Assembly: GCF_030812215.1 (NCBI RefSeq)
Contig: NZ_JAUSSG010000011.1
Location: forward strand, 62,001-126,000
DNA: 64,000 nt
Source: Variovorax boronicumulans
Lineage (GTDB): Bacteria > Pseudomonadota > Gammaproteobacteria > Burkholderiales > Burkholderiaceae_C
Direction of reading: 5' to 3'
Shown: positions 27,472 to 35,799 of the stretch, in pieces
Layout: each line of letters starts with the position of its first letter
How positions within the stretch are numbered: position 1 is the stretch's first letter
Program-made: the position numbers and the translations under genes
Notes under the pieces: generated by a model
What the model was told of the DNA's origin: nothing
Databases searched by the model: none
What the model saw: only the letters and a program-made list of their open reading frames with translations

Positions 27472-28914
27472 ATGCCTTCAGACGACCTGCTCGCCCTCAG
27501 TGCCACCGAACTCTCGCGCCGCATCGCGGCCCGCGAGGTGTCCTGCCAGGAACTCATGCAGGCGTCGCTGGGCCGCATCGAGGCGCTGAACCCGCGCTTC
27601 AACGCCATCGTCTCGCTGCGGGAGCCGGAACAGCTGCTGGCCGAAGCCGGCGAGCGCGATGCCGAACTGGCGCGCGGCGAACGGCGCGGCTGGATGCACG
27701 GCTTTCCGCTCGCGGTGAAGGACCTGAGCCACGCCGCCGGGCTGCCGACCTCGATGGGCTCCCCGCTGTCGCCGCGCTCGCCTTCGCGCATCGACAGCCT
27801 GCACGTGGCCAGGGCGCGTGCCGCCGGTGCCATCGTCATCGGCAAGACCAACACGCCCGAGTTCGGCCTCGGCTCGCACACCTACAACACGGTGTTCGGC
27901 ATCACCCGCAACGCCTATGCGCCGGAGCGCAGCGCGGGCGGCAGCAGCGGCGGCGCGGCCGTGGCACTGGCACTGGGCATGCTGCCGGTGGCGGACGGCA
28001 GCGACATGATGGGGTCGCTGCGCAACCCCGCCGGCTTCAACAACGTGATCGGCATGCGGCCCTCGCGCGGGCGCGTGCCCGGCGATCCGGAGCAGGAGCT
28101 GTTCTTCCAGCAACTGAGCACCGAAGGCCCGATGGCCCGCACGGTGGAAGACACGGCGCGGCTGCTCGCGGTGCAGTCGGGCTTCGACGGGCGCGTGCCG
28201 CTGTCATCGCCGCACGCCCTGCCCTCGCCCGACGACATCGCGCTCGATGGCGACGGCAAGGGCCTTCGCATCGGCTGGCTCGGCAGCATCTGGCCCGAGC
28301 TGCCGCTCGCGCCCGGCATCCGCGAACTCGGCGAGAAGGCGCTCGACACCTTCCGCAGCATCGGCTGCGAGGTGGAGCCCTGCACGCTCGACGTGCCGCG
28401 CGAACACAACTGGAGCGCGTGGCTGCGGCTGCGGCAGCTGCTGGTCGGCGGCAAGCTCGGCGCGTACCTGAGCGATCCGAAGCTGTTCGCGCAGCTCAAG
28501 CCCGAGGCACAGTGGGAAATCGAGCAGAGCCGGCACCTGGATGCGGCCTCGCTGTACCAGGCCTCTCTCTATCGCTCGAACGTGTATCGCGCATTCCTGA
28601 AGCTCTTCGAGCGCTTCGACTTCGTCGTGGCGCCGACCGCGCAGGTCTTTCCGTTCGATGCCGAACTGCACTGGCCCGCCGAAGTGGACGGGGTGAAGAG
28701 CGACACGTACCACCGCTGGATGGAAATCGTCACGCCGTTCACGCTGGCGGGGCTGCCGACGCTGAATGTGCGCGCCGGGTTCGGTGAAGGCGGCCTGCCG
28801 ATGGGCCTGCAACTCGCCGGGCCGATCCACTCGGACCTCGACGTGCTGCGGCTCGGGCATGCGTATGACCAGGCCTGCGGCTGGGGCGCGCGGCGCCCGT
28901 CGGCTTTGGCTTGA
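27472..28914 (+). CDS. Amidase (amidase signature family)
   Basis: Ser-cisSer-Lys hydrolase of 480 residues acting on amides. The catalytic Lys is K83 (PLAVKDLSHA), the cis-Ser is S158 in AGGSSGGAAVALALG and the nucleophile is S182 in GSDMMGSLRNPAG. Most family members read GSDTGGSIR, so the MM is a variant. The ATG at 27472 matches the family N-terminus (DLLALSATELSRRIAAREVS); an ATG at 27409 would add 21 residues. Neither has a good ribosome-binding site. It is divergent from the LysR gene and otherwise monocistronic. Substrate unknown. Confidence 0.9.
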   Translation: MPSDDLLALSATELSRRIAAREVSCQELMQASLGRIEALNPRFNAIVSLREPEQLLAEAGERDAELARGERRGWMHGFPLAVKDLSHAAGLPTSMGSPLSPRSPSRIDSLHVARARAAGAIVIGKTNTPEFGLGSHTYNTVFGITRNAYAPERSAGGSSGGAAVALALGMLPVADGSDMMGSLRNPAGFNNVIGMRPSRGRVPGDPEQELFFQQLSTEGPMARTVEDTARLLAVQSGFDGRVPLSSPHALPSPDDIALDGDGKGLRIGWLGSIWPELPLAPGIRELGEKALDTFRSIGCEVEPCTLDVPREHNWSAWLRLRQLLVGGKLGAYLSDPKLFAQLKPEAQWEIEQSRHLDAASLYQASLYRSNVYRAFLKLFERFDFVVAPTAQVFPFDAELHWPAEVDGVKSDTYHRWMEIVTPFTLAGLPTLNVRAGFGEGGLPMGLQLAGPIHSDLDVLRLGHAYDQACGWGARRPSALA

Positions 28915-28943
28915 CTCCCCCTCTGAGGGAGGGAGCAAGACCT

Positions 28944-29882
28944 TCAGATCGGCGTCAAGACGCCGCGCCCCGCGAAGTGCCCTTCGGCATTCGCGAGGAA
29001 GTGGTCCACCGACTTCTGCGTCGCCTCGGGCGACCAGCCGGCCATGTGCGGCGTCAGCAGGATGTTGTCCAGGCCGATGAGCTGCTCGGGCCGCTTGGGT
29101 TCGCTCTCGTACACGTCGAGCCCCGCGCCCGCGATGCGGTTCTCGCGCAGCGCAGCAGCCAGCGCCTCGGTGTCGACCACGCTGCCGCGGCCGATGCTCA
29201 CGAGGTAGCCCTGCGGCCCCAGCGCATCGAGCACTTCGGCGTTGACCAGGTGCTTCGTCGCCGGCCCACCCGGCGCGGCGAGCACCAGGAAGTCGGCCCA
29301 GGCGGCGAGCGACTTCAGGTCGTCGAAGTAGCGGTGCGTCGCGCCTTCGCGCGGCTTCCTGTTGTGATAGCCGATCTCCATGTCGAACGCGGCGGCGCGC
29401 TTGGCGATCTTCTGGCCGATGGTGCCGAGCCCCAGGATGCCGAGCTTCTTGCCCGACACGTTCGGCGGCTGCGGAATGGCCTCGCGCCACACGCCTTCGC
29501 GGCACAGCCGGTCGAGCTTGCGGAACTCGCGCACGATGCCGATCAGGAGGCCGAAGGCGTGGTCGGCCACGCAGTCGTCGTTGGTGCCCGCGCCGTTGGC
29601 GGTGACGATGCCACGGGCGCGCGTGACTTCGAGCGGCACGCATTCGTAACCCGCGCCCAGGCAGCAGATCAGCTCGAGCGCCGGCATGGCCGCGATTTCC
29701 TCGGGCGTGATGCCGATCACGCCGATGGTCAGCACCGCGCGGAATGTCTTGCCGCGCTCGGCAATCGCGGCGGCCCGCGCGGCGGGATCGAAGGCGTAGG
29801 TCACGTCGTAAACCTCGGCAAGCTGGGCCTGGTGGGCGCTCGAGAGGCTGTTGAGCACCAGCAGGGGAATCTTGGTCGACAC
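28944..29882 (-). CDS. D-2-hydroxyacid dehydrogenase
   Basis: NAD(P)-dependent reductase of 312 residues of the glyoxylate/hydroxypyruvate reductase group. The nucleotide-binding loop GLGTIG is at residues 151-156. The catalytic set is R232 (SIGRGSVVD), E261 (YESEP) and H279 (LTPHMAGWS). The Arg in HNRK after the dinucleotide fold suggests a preference for NADPH. The gene lies 43 bp downstream of the Atm1-like gene on the same strand and converges with the amidase. It likely reduces a 2-oxoacid such as glyoxylate. Confidence 0.92.
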   Translation of the reverse strand: MSTKIPLLVLNSLSSAHQAQLAEVYDVTYAFDPAARAAAIAERGKTFRAVLTIGVIGITPEEIAAMPALELICCLGAGYECVPLEVTRARGIVTANGAGTNDDCVADHAFGLLIGIVREFRKLDRLCREGVWREAIPQPPNVSGKKLGILGLGTIGQKIAKRAAAFDMEIGYHNRKPREGATHRYFDDLKSLAAWADFLVLAAPGGPATKHLVNAEVLDALGPQGYLVSIGRGSVVDTEALAAALRENRIAGAGLDVYESEPKRPEQLIGLDNILLTPHMAGWSPEATQKSVDHFLANAEGHFAGRGVLTPI

Positions 29883-29925
29883 GTCTGAACTCCTGGATCG
29901 AGAGGGAAGGGGTTGAATGATCGGG

Positions 29926-31767
29926 CTAGAGCAGCGGCGCCGCTTCGCTCTTCTGCAAAGCCCACATCTGGGCGTAGCGGCCTTGTTTGGCGAGCAGTTC
30001 GGCGTGCGTGCCGCGCTCGACGATCACGCCGGATTCGAGCACCAGGATCTCGTGCGCATCGACCACCGTCGACAGGCGGTGCGCGATGACCAGCGTGGTC
30101 TTGTCCTGCGCGGCGCTCTTGAGCTCCGATTGGATGGCGCGCTCGTTGGCCGAGTCGAGCGCCGAGGTGGCCTCGTCGAAGATCACGATCGGCGGGTTCT
30201 TCAAGAGCGTGCGCGCGATGGCCACGCGCTGCTTCTCTCCCCCCGAGAGCTTGAGGCCGCGCTCGCCCACGGTCGTTTCGTAGCCCATGGGCGTGGCCGA
30301 GATGAAGTCGTGGATGCGCGCGGCCCGCGCTGCGCCTTCGACCTCTTCGCGCGTCGCACCCGGGCGACCGTAGGCGATGTTGTATTCGACCGTGTCGTTG
30401 AAGAGCACCGTGTCCTGCGGCACGATGCCGATCGCGCGGCGCACGCTCGACTGGGTGACCTCGCGGATGTCTTCACCGCCGATGGTGATGCGGCCCTGCT
30501 GCACGTCGTAGAAGCGATAGAGCAGCCGCGCCAGCGTGGACTTGCCCGAGCCCGACGGGCCGACCACCGCCACCGTCTTGCCGGCCGGGATCTCGAAACT
30601 CACATGCTTGAGGATCGGCCGCGCGGGTTCGTAGGCAAAGCTCACGTCCTCGAAGCGAATGGTGGAGTCGGCACCGGCCAGGGGCTGCGCGGTGGGCGCA
30701 TCGCGCACCTCGCGCTCTTTCTCCATCAGCACGAACATCTTGTCCAGGTCGGTCAGGCTCTGCTTGATCTCGCGGTAGATCACGCCCAGGAAATTGAGCG
30801 GTATGTAGAGCTGGATCATGAAGGCGTTGACCATCACCAGGTCGCCCAGCGTCATGCGCCCCTCGACCACGCCCGAGGTGGCGCGCCACAGCATCAGCAC
30901 CAGGCTCACCGCAATCAGCAGCTGCTGCCCGGTGTTGAGCATGCTCAGCGTGCGCTGGCTCTTGATGGCGGCCTTGCGGTAGCGGTCCAGGCTCGCGTCA
31001 TAGCGCCTGGCCTCGAACTCCTCGTTGTTGAAGTACTTGACCGTCTCGTAGTTCAAAAGCGAATCGACCGCGCGGCTCTGGGCCGTGGAGTCGAGCTCGT
31101 TCATGGTCTTGCGGAACTGGGTGCGCCACTCGGTCACGGTCACCGTGAAGGTGATGTAGAGCACCAGCGCCGCCACGGTGATCCACACGAACAGCGAGTC
31201 GAACTTCACGCCCAGGATCGTGAGCACCAGCGCGAGCTCGATGATGGTGGGCACGATGCTGTAGAGCGACATCGAGATCAGCGAATGCACGCCGCGCGTG
31301 CCGCGCTCGATGTCGCGCGTCATGCCGCCGGTCTGGCGCTCCAGGTGGAAGCGCAGGCTCAGCGAATGCAGGTGGCCGAACACCTCCAGCGCGATCTGCC
31401 GCGCCGTGCCTTCGGTGGCCTTGGCGAAGATCAGTTCGCGCAGCTCACCGAAGAGGGCCGTGGAAAAGCGCAGGAGGCCATAGGCGAGCAGGAGGCCGAT
31501 CGGCACGATCAGGAGCGCCTGCGCCATGTCCGGCTTGGGCGTCATCGTGTCGATGAGGTTCTTCAGCAGCACCGGCACGCCCACGTTGGCCACCTTGGCG
31601 CCCACCATGAACGCGAGCGCGGCCATCACGCGCCACTTGTATTGCCAGAGATACGGGAAGAGCCGGCGCAGCGTCGCCCAGTCGGAACGATCGCTTTTCG
31701 CCGGGGGATGGCCGGAGACGGTAGGGGAAGGAGGAAGGGCTTCGCCACTGCGGCGCATGAGGGACAA
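29926..31767 (-). CDS. Atm1/HMT-type ABC exporter (fused permease-ATPase)
   Basis: Half-transporter of 613 residues: a six-helix membrane domain (about residues 40-335) followed by the ATPase. Walker A GPSGSGKST is at 403-411, the signature LSGGEKQRVAIART near 508 and Walker B IVIFDEATSALD near 530. The stretch NYETVKYFNNEEFE at 239-252 is a hallmark of the Atm1/ABCB7 group, which exports glutathione-linked compounds or heavy-metal conjugates. ATG 31767 or the ATG three codons later could be used. It is divergent from the thioesterase gene 32 bp away. Confidence 0.92.
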   Translation of the reverse strand: MSLMRRSGEALPPSPTVSGHPPAKSDRSDWATLRRLFPYLWQYKWRVMAALAFMVGAKVANVGVPVLLKNLIDTMTPKPDMAQALLIVPIGLLLAYGLLRFSTALFGELRELIFAKATEGTARQIALEVFGHLHSLSLRFHLERQTGGMTRDIERGTRGVHSLISMSLYSIVPTIIELALVLTILGVKFDSLFVWITVAALVLYITFTVTVTEWRTQFRKTMNELDSTAQSRAVDSLLNYETVKYFNNEEFEARRYDASLDRYRKAAIKSQRTLSMLNTGQQLLIAVSLVLMLWRATSGVVEGRMTLGDLVMVNAFMIQLYIPLNFLGVIYREIKQSLTDLDKMFVLMEKEREVRDAPTAQPLAGADSTIRFEDVSFAYEPARPILKHVSFEIPAGKTVAVVGPSGSGKSTLARLLYRFYDVQQGRITIGGEDIREVTQSSVRRAIGIVPQDTVLFNDTVEYNIAYGRPGATREEVEGAARAARIHDFISATPMGYETTVGERGLKLSGGEKQRVAIARTLLKNPPIVIFDEATSALDSANERAIQSELKSAAQDKTTLVIAHRLSTVVDAHEILVLESGVIVERGTHAELLAKQGRYAQMWALQKSEAAPLL

Positions 31768-31799
31768 TCGTGGTTGTTGTTTGTTGTCAGATTGTGCCC

Positions 31800-32228
31800 A
31801 TGTCAGATACTTCCAGTGCTGCCGCCGCAGCGACCCTCAAAAGCCTGCCCACCGACATGGAGCTGGTGCTCAAGGTCATCCCGATGCCGGCGGACTGCAA
31901 TGCCAACGGCGACATCTTCGGCGGCTGGGTCATGGCCCAGTGCGACCTGGCCGGTTCGGTGATTCCGGCGCGCTACGCCAAGGGGCGGCAGGCCACGGTG
32001 GCGGTCAACGAGTTCATCTTCAAGCAGCCGGTGCGGCTGGGCGACATTCTCTCGTTCTATTCGAAACTGGTGCGCATCGGGCGCACCTCGGTCACGGTCA
32101 CGGTCGAGGTGTTTGCCGAGCGCTTCCGGGCGCAGGGCGAGTACATCAAGGTGACGCAGGCCACCTTCACCTACGTGGCGATCGACGACAACGGCCGGCC
32201 GCGCGTCATCGAACAACAGCCCACCTGA
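31800..32228 (+). CDS. Acyl-CoA thioesterase, YciA-type hot-dog protein
   Basis: A 142-residue hot-dog fold thioesterase hydrolysing acyl-CoA to free acid and CoA. The YciA/BACH signature NANGDIFGGWVMAQCDLAG spans about residues 29-47 and contains the catalytic Asn and Asp. VNEFIFKQPVRLGDIL follows near residue 62. ATG 31800 was preferred over one ten codons upstream because it fits the family length. It is divergently transcribed from the Atm1-like gene. Confidence 0.92.
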   Translation: MSDTSSAAAAATLKSLPTDMELVLKVIPMPADCNANGDIFGGWVMAQCDLAGSVIPARYAKGRQATVAVNEFIFKQPVRLGDILSFYSKLVRIGRTSVTVTVEVFAERFRAQGEYIKVTQATFTYVAIDDNGRPRVIEQQPT

Positions 32229-32237
32229 GAACCCAAA

Positions 32238-32298
32238 CCGTTCGGGCTGAGCTTGTCGAAGCCCTGCGCCCACACTTCGACAAGCTCAGTGCGAACGG
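32238..32298. repeat. Palindromic REP-like repeat
   Basis: The 24-nt arm at 32238-32261 (starting CCGTTCGGGCTGAGC) is complementary to 32275-32298 with two mismatches, around a 13-nt loop. It sits between the convergent thioesterase and binding-protein genes, 10 bp after the thioesterase stop. It resembles abundant intergenic palindromes of betaproteobacterial genomes and may act as a terminator. Confidence 0.7.
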
Positions 32299-32313
32299 CT
32301 CTGCGACCTCCCA

Positions 32314-33567
32314 TCAGACACCCGGGTCGCGCACGCGCTCGAAGCGCTCGAACTCGCGGTTGACCCAGCGCCCGTCGCGCCGCTCGGTGCGGCGGATGTA
32401 GACGGTCTGCACGATGTCGCGGGTGTGGGCGTCGATCTCGATCGGGCCGCGCGGGCTCTCGAACTTCAGGCCCCGGAAGGCGTCGACCAGCCGTTCCCCG
32501 CTCGCATTGCCGCGCACGCCAGGCGAGGTCATCGCGGCATCGATGGCCGCAAGCGCATCGTGCGCCGCCACCGCGAAATAGCCCGGCCGCAAATGGCTGC
32601 CGTATTCCGTCTCGAAGACACCCGTGAAGCGGCGGTTGGCCGGCGATTCGTGGGCGAACGAATAGTGGTGGCTGGTCACGAGCCCGTCGGCCAGTTCGCC
32701 GATGCCCTGCAGGTAGTGGTCGTCGGTGGCGTCGCCCGTCGCGAGCAGGCGGATGCCGGTGTCGGCCATGCCGCGGTCGCGCCAGAACTTGAGGAAGGTC
32801 GCCGGCATCTGCCCCGAGGGCAGGAAGAAGAACACCGCCTGCGGCTTGAGCTCGCGCAGCCGCAGCATGTAGGCCGAGTAGTCGAGCGTGTTGAGCGGCA
32901 CCCGCAGCATTGCGCCGACCTGCCCGCCGCCGGCGGTGATGCCCGCGACGAAGGCGCTTTCCGCATCCACGCCCGATGCGTAGTCGGCCACCACGGTGCA
33001 GACATCGCGCAGGCCCTGCTGCAGCGCCCAGCGCGCGAGCGGCAGCGTGACCTGGGCGATGGTGAACGACAGCCGCACGGCATAAGGACAGCGCGCCGTG
33101 ATGCCGGAGGACGCCGCGTTCATCACCACCAGCGGCAGCTTCGCCTGCACGGCGACGGTGCCGACTGCGTATGCGTTGGAGCTGAAGTCCAGGCCGGCGA
33201 GCAGGTCGACGCGCTCGTTCTCCACGAGGTCTTGCGCATTGCGGCGCGCCTGCTCGGGTGCGCTGCCCGGCACGTCGCGGCGCAGCAGCTCGACCGGCCG
33301 CCCCGCGATCTGCTGGTTGTGCGCGGCCAACCAGACCGACATGCCCGCATCGAACTGGCGCCCGCCGCCCGCATAAGGGCCGGACCAGGAACCGATGATG
33401 CCGATGCGCAGCGGGCGGACCCGTGCGAGGACCACGGAAGGGGCCGCCAAGGCGCCCGCGAGCAAACCCAAAGTACGCCTGCGTGCGCGGTCGATTGCTA
33501 CTTTTTCAGTAGCACCACAGGCCCGCTGGACGGGCGTTTCGGAGGGTCTTGTCTCGAAAACTTGCAC
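32314..33567 (-). CDS. Leucine-binding-type ABC periplasmic binding protein
   Basis: Branched-chain amino acid-type (Peripla_BP_6) solute-binding protein. No ATG is available near the N-terminus, so the start is assigned to GTG 33567, giving 417 residues; the frame continues upstream into the next gene. The leader RRRTLGLLAGALAAPSVVLA near residues 29-48 resembles a twin-arginine signal. The mature part begins LRIGIIGSWSGPYAGGGRQF and includes FSSNAYAVGTVAVQAKLPLVVM around residue 150. It is an orphan binding protein, as the LIV transporter at 55695-60289 has its own. The ligand is unknown and the start is uncertain. Confidence 0.8.
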   Translation of the reverse strand: MQVFETRPSETPVQRACGATEKVAIDRARRRTLGLLAGALAAPSVVLARVRPLRIGIIGSWSGPYAGGGRQFDAGMSVWLAAHNQQIAGRPVELLRRDVPGSAPEQARRNAQDLVENERVDLLAGLDFSSNAYAVGTVAVQAKLPLVVMNAASSGITARCPYAVRLSFTIAQVTLPLARWALQQGLRDVCTVVADYASGVDAESAFVAGITAGGGQVGAMLRVPLNTLDYSAYMLRLRELKPQAVFFFLPSGQMPATFLKFWRDRGMADTGIRLLATGDATDDHYLQGIGELADGLVTSHHYSFAHESPANRRFTGVFETEYGSHLRPGYFAVAAHDALAAIDAAMTSPGVRGNASGERLVDAFRGLKFESPRGPIEIDAHTRDIVQTVYIRRTERRDGRWVNREFERFERVRDPGV

Positions 33568-33568
33568 G

Positions 33569-33596
33569 GCAGACAGTGTAAGGGGGCACTGTCTGC
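33569..33596. promoter_or_regulatory. Perfect 10-bp inverted repeat upstream of the binding-protein gene
   Basis: GCAGACAGTG (33569-33578) and CACTGTCTGC (33587-33596) pair perfectly with an eight-base loop. It lies between the crotonase stop (33618) and the GTG start (33567). No T run follows, so it could be an operator, or a hairpin controlling the downstream translation start. Confidence 0.5.
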
Positions 33597-33617
33597 AGGC
33601 CAACGCGGGAGGAACCC

Positions 33618-34382
33618 TCAGAGCTTCGAGAAATCGGGCTTGCGCTTCTCCATGAAGGCACCAAACGCTTCCTTGGCGGCCGGCTCGCGCAGCATGCGGC
33701 CGAAGCTCGCGCCCTCTTCGCCCATGCGTTCGAGCACGGCGGGCAGTTGCGCCTTCTTCAGCAGGCGCTTGGTCTCGACCAGCGCGCTCAGCGGCTTGGC
33801 CGCGAGCTTGCGGGCCTGCGTTTGCGCGATGCCGTTGGCTTCGGTCGGTGGCACGACGCGGTTGACCAGGCCCACTTCGAGCGCGGCTTCGGCCATGAAA
33901 GGCTCGCCCAGCAGCAGCGCCTCGGCCGCGCGGTGGTAGCCGAGCATCTGCGGCACGAGCAGGCTCGACGCCGCTTCGGGACACAGGCCGAGGTTCACGA
34001 AAGGCATCGAGAAAGCCGCGTTGTCGCCGGCATAAACGAGGTCGCAATGGAACAGCATCGTGGTGCCGATGCCCACGGCCGGGCCGCAGACGGCCGCCAC
34101 GATGGGCTTCGGAAAGGTCGCGATGCCGCGCAGGAACCGGAACACCGGCGATTCCTGGGTGGCGGGCGGCGCGTTGAGGAAGTCGCCGATGTCGTTGCCC
34201 GCGCTGAAGATCGTCGGATCGCCCTGGATCAGCACGCAGCGCACCGCGGCTTCGGTCTCGGCCGTGGCCAGCGCGTCGGCCAGCTCGGCGTACATGCCGC
34301 TGGTGATCGAGTTCTTCTTGTCGACGCGGTTGAAGGTGATGGTCATCACACCGGCTTCGGTGTGGACGAGGATGTCGCTCAT
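33618..34382 (-). CDS. Enoyl-CoA hydratase/isomerase family protein
   Basis: Crotonase-fold protein of 254 residues. The oxyanion segment TIFSAGNDIGDFL is near residue 58 and VCGPAVGIGTTMLFHCD near 105. NLGLCPEAASSLLVP near 130 retains the single catalytic Glu, as in enoyl-CoA delta isomerase-like proteins (ECI2 type) rather than two-Glu hydratases. The start ATG 34382 has AAGGA upstream; the frame runs open further but that region is the next gene. It is the last gene of the beta-oxidation cluster. Confidence 0.91.
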   Translation of the reverse strand: MSDILVHTEAGVMTITFNRVDKKNSITSGMYAELADALATAETEAAVRCVLIQGDPTIFSAGNDIGDFLNAPPATQESPVFRFLRGIATFPKPIVAAVCGPAVGIGTTMLFHCDLVYAGDNAAFSMPFVNLGLCPEAASSLLVPQMLGYHRAAEALLLGEPFMAEAALEVGLVNRVVPPTEANGIAQTQARKLAAKPLSALVETKRLLKKAQLPAVLERMGEEGASFGRMLREPAAKEAFGAFMEKRKPDFSKL

Positions 34383-34420
34383 GGGAATGGTCCTTGGGTA
34401 AAAACGGTTGTCGACGACGC

Positions 34421-35014
34421 TCAGGCGTCGAGTGCCTCGCGCACGAAATCCAGGCGGTCCTGGCCCCAGAACATCTGGTCGCCGACGAACATGGTGGGGG
34501 CGCCGAACACGCCGCGCTCCACCGCTTCCTGCGTGACGGCCTTGAGGCGGTCTTTCACTTCCTGCGCGCCGGCCAGCGCGAGCAATGCGGTGGCGTCGAA
34601 GCCCGCATTTTGCAAGACGGCGCCGACCGTCGCCGGGTCGTTGAGGTTCTGCGGCTCGACCCACATCGCGTGGTAGACCGCATCGACGTACGCACCGAAG
34701 CGCGCCGGCTCCTTCATCTGCAGGCCGGTGGCGCCGCGCATCAGCAGCAGCGTGTTGATCGGGAAGTGCGGGTTGTGCACGAACGGCACGCCGTAGCGCC
34801 TGGCGAAGCGCTTCAAGTCGACGTTCATGTACGGGCCCTTGGGCTTGATCTCCGCGGGCGAATGGTTGCCGGTGGCCTGGAACACGCCGCCCAGCAGCAT
34901 GGGCTTCCACACCAGTTCGGCGCCGGTGTCCGCGCACACATGCGGCAGTTGCGTCGCGGCCAGGTAGGCGGCGGGGCTGCCGAAGTCGAAATAGAACTCG
35001 ACGGTCTTTGTCAT
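34421..35014 (-). CDS. 2-hydroxychromene-2-carboxylate isomerase-like (DsbA/kappa GST family)
   Basis: A 197-residue thioredoxin-fold protein of the NahD/kappa-GST group, which isomerises 2-hydroxychromene-2-carboxylate using glutathione. The N-terminus EFYFDFGSPAAYLA contains the conserved Ser (S13) that takes the place of the DsbA cysteine, and the cis-Pro motif GVFGAPTMFVG lies near residue 165. ATG 35014 is the family start. The frame upstream is open into the SDR but unrelated. In this lipid-type cluster its substrate is not clear; many paralogues lack aromatic substrates. Confidence 0.88.
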   Translation of the reverse strand: MTKTVEFYFDFGSPAAYLAATQLPHVCADTGAELVWKPMLLGGVFQATGNHSPAEIKPKGPYMNVDLKRFARRYGVPFVHNPHFPINTLLLMRGATGLQMKEPARFGAYVDAVYHAMWVEPQNLNDPATVGAVLQNAGFDATALLALAGAQEVKDRLKAVTQEAVERGVFGAPTMFVGDQMFWGQDRLDFVREALDA

Positions 35015-35043
35015 GGGCGTCTCCGGATCTCTTGATTTGTTTG

Positions 35044-35793
35044 TCAGAACTTCTCGGACCACGGCCGCAGGTCGAGCTCGTGCGTCCACGCATCGCGCGG
35101 CTGCGAATGCAGCATCCAGTAGCTGTCGGCGATGTGGTCCGGGTTCAGGATGCCGTCGCTCTCCTTGAGCGCATAGCGCTCGGGGAAATTGCTGCGGATG
35201 AACTCGGTGTCGATGGCACCGTCGACCACGACGTGCGCGACGTGGATGCCCTGCGGCCCCAGCTCGCGCGCCATCGACTGGGCCAGCGCGCGCAAGGCCA
35301 TCTTCGCGCCCGAGAACGCGCCGAAGTTCGCGGCGCCGCGCAGCGATGCGGTGGCGCCGGTGAAGATGATCGTGCCGCGGTGCCCGCCTTCCGGCACTTC
35401 GCGCGCCACCATGCGCCTGGCCACTTCGCGCCCGTTGAGAAAGCCCGAGAAGCAGGCCATCTCCCACACCTTGAAGTACTTGCGCGCGGTCTCCGTCAGG
35501 ATGCTCTCGGGCACGTTGGCACCGATGTTGAACACCATCACCTCGATGGGGCCGACGGTCGATTCGATCTGCTCGATGAGCGCGACCACTTCTTCTTCCT
35601 TGCGCGCGTCGCATGCAAAGGCATGGGCGCGGCCGCCATCGGCCTCGATCTGCGCGACCAGCGGTTGCAGCTTGTCGAGGCTGCGGCGCGTGACGCAGGT
35701 GGCGAAACCCTCGCGCGCGAAGCGACGGGCGATGGCGCCGCCGGTGGCATCGCCTGCGCCGACGATGAGAGCGGCTTTCTGCAGAGCAGGCAT
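35044..35793 (-). CDS. Short-chain dehydrogenase/reductase family protein with altered active site
   Basis: A Rossmann-fold SDR of 249 residues, with nucleotide loop VGAGDATGGA at residues 11-20. The usual Ser-Tyr-Lys active site is degenerate: the stretch FTGATASLRGAANFGAFSGAK places Ala147 where Ser is expected and Phe160 where Tyr is expected, keeping only Lys164. The DNA around 35315-35330 gives a clear TTC codon for the Phe. A non-oxidoreductase or atypical role is therefore likely. It lies between the thioesterase (6 bp) and the isomerase (29 bp), so it is an operon member. Confidence 0.88.
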   Translation of the reverse strand: MPALQKAALIVGAGDATGGAIARRFAREGFATCVTRRSLDKLQPLVAQIEADGGRAHAFACDARKEEEVVALIEQIESTVGPIEVMVFNIGANVPESILTETARKYFKVWEMACFSGFLNGREVARRMVAREVPEGGHRGTIIFTGATASLRGAANFGAFSGAKMALRALAQSMARELGPQGIHVAHVVVDGAIDTEFIRSNFPERYALKESDGILNPDHIADSYWMLHSQPRDAWTHELDLRPWSEKF

Positions 35794-35799
35794 TTCTAT

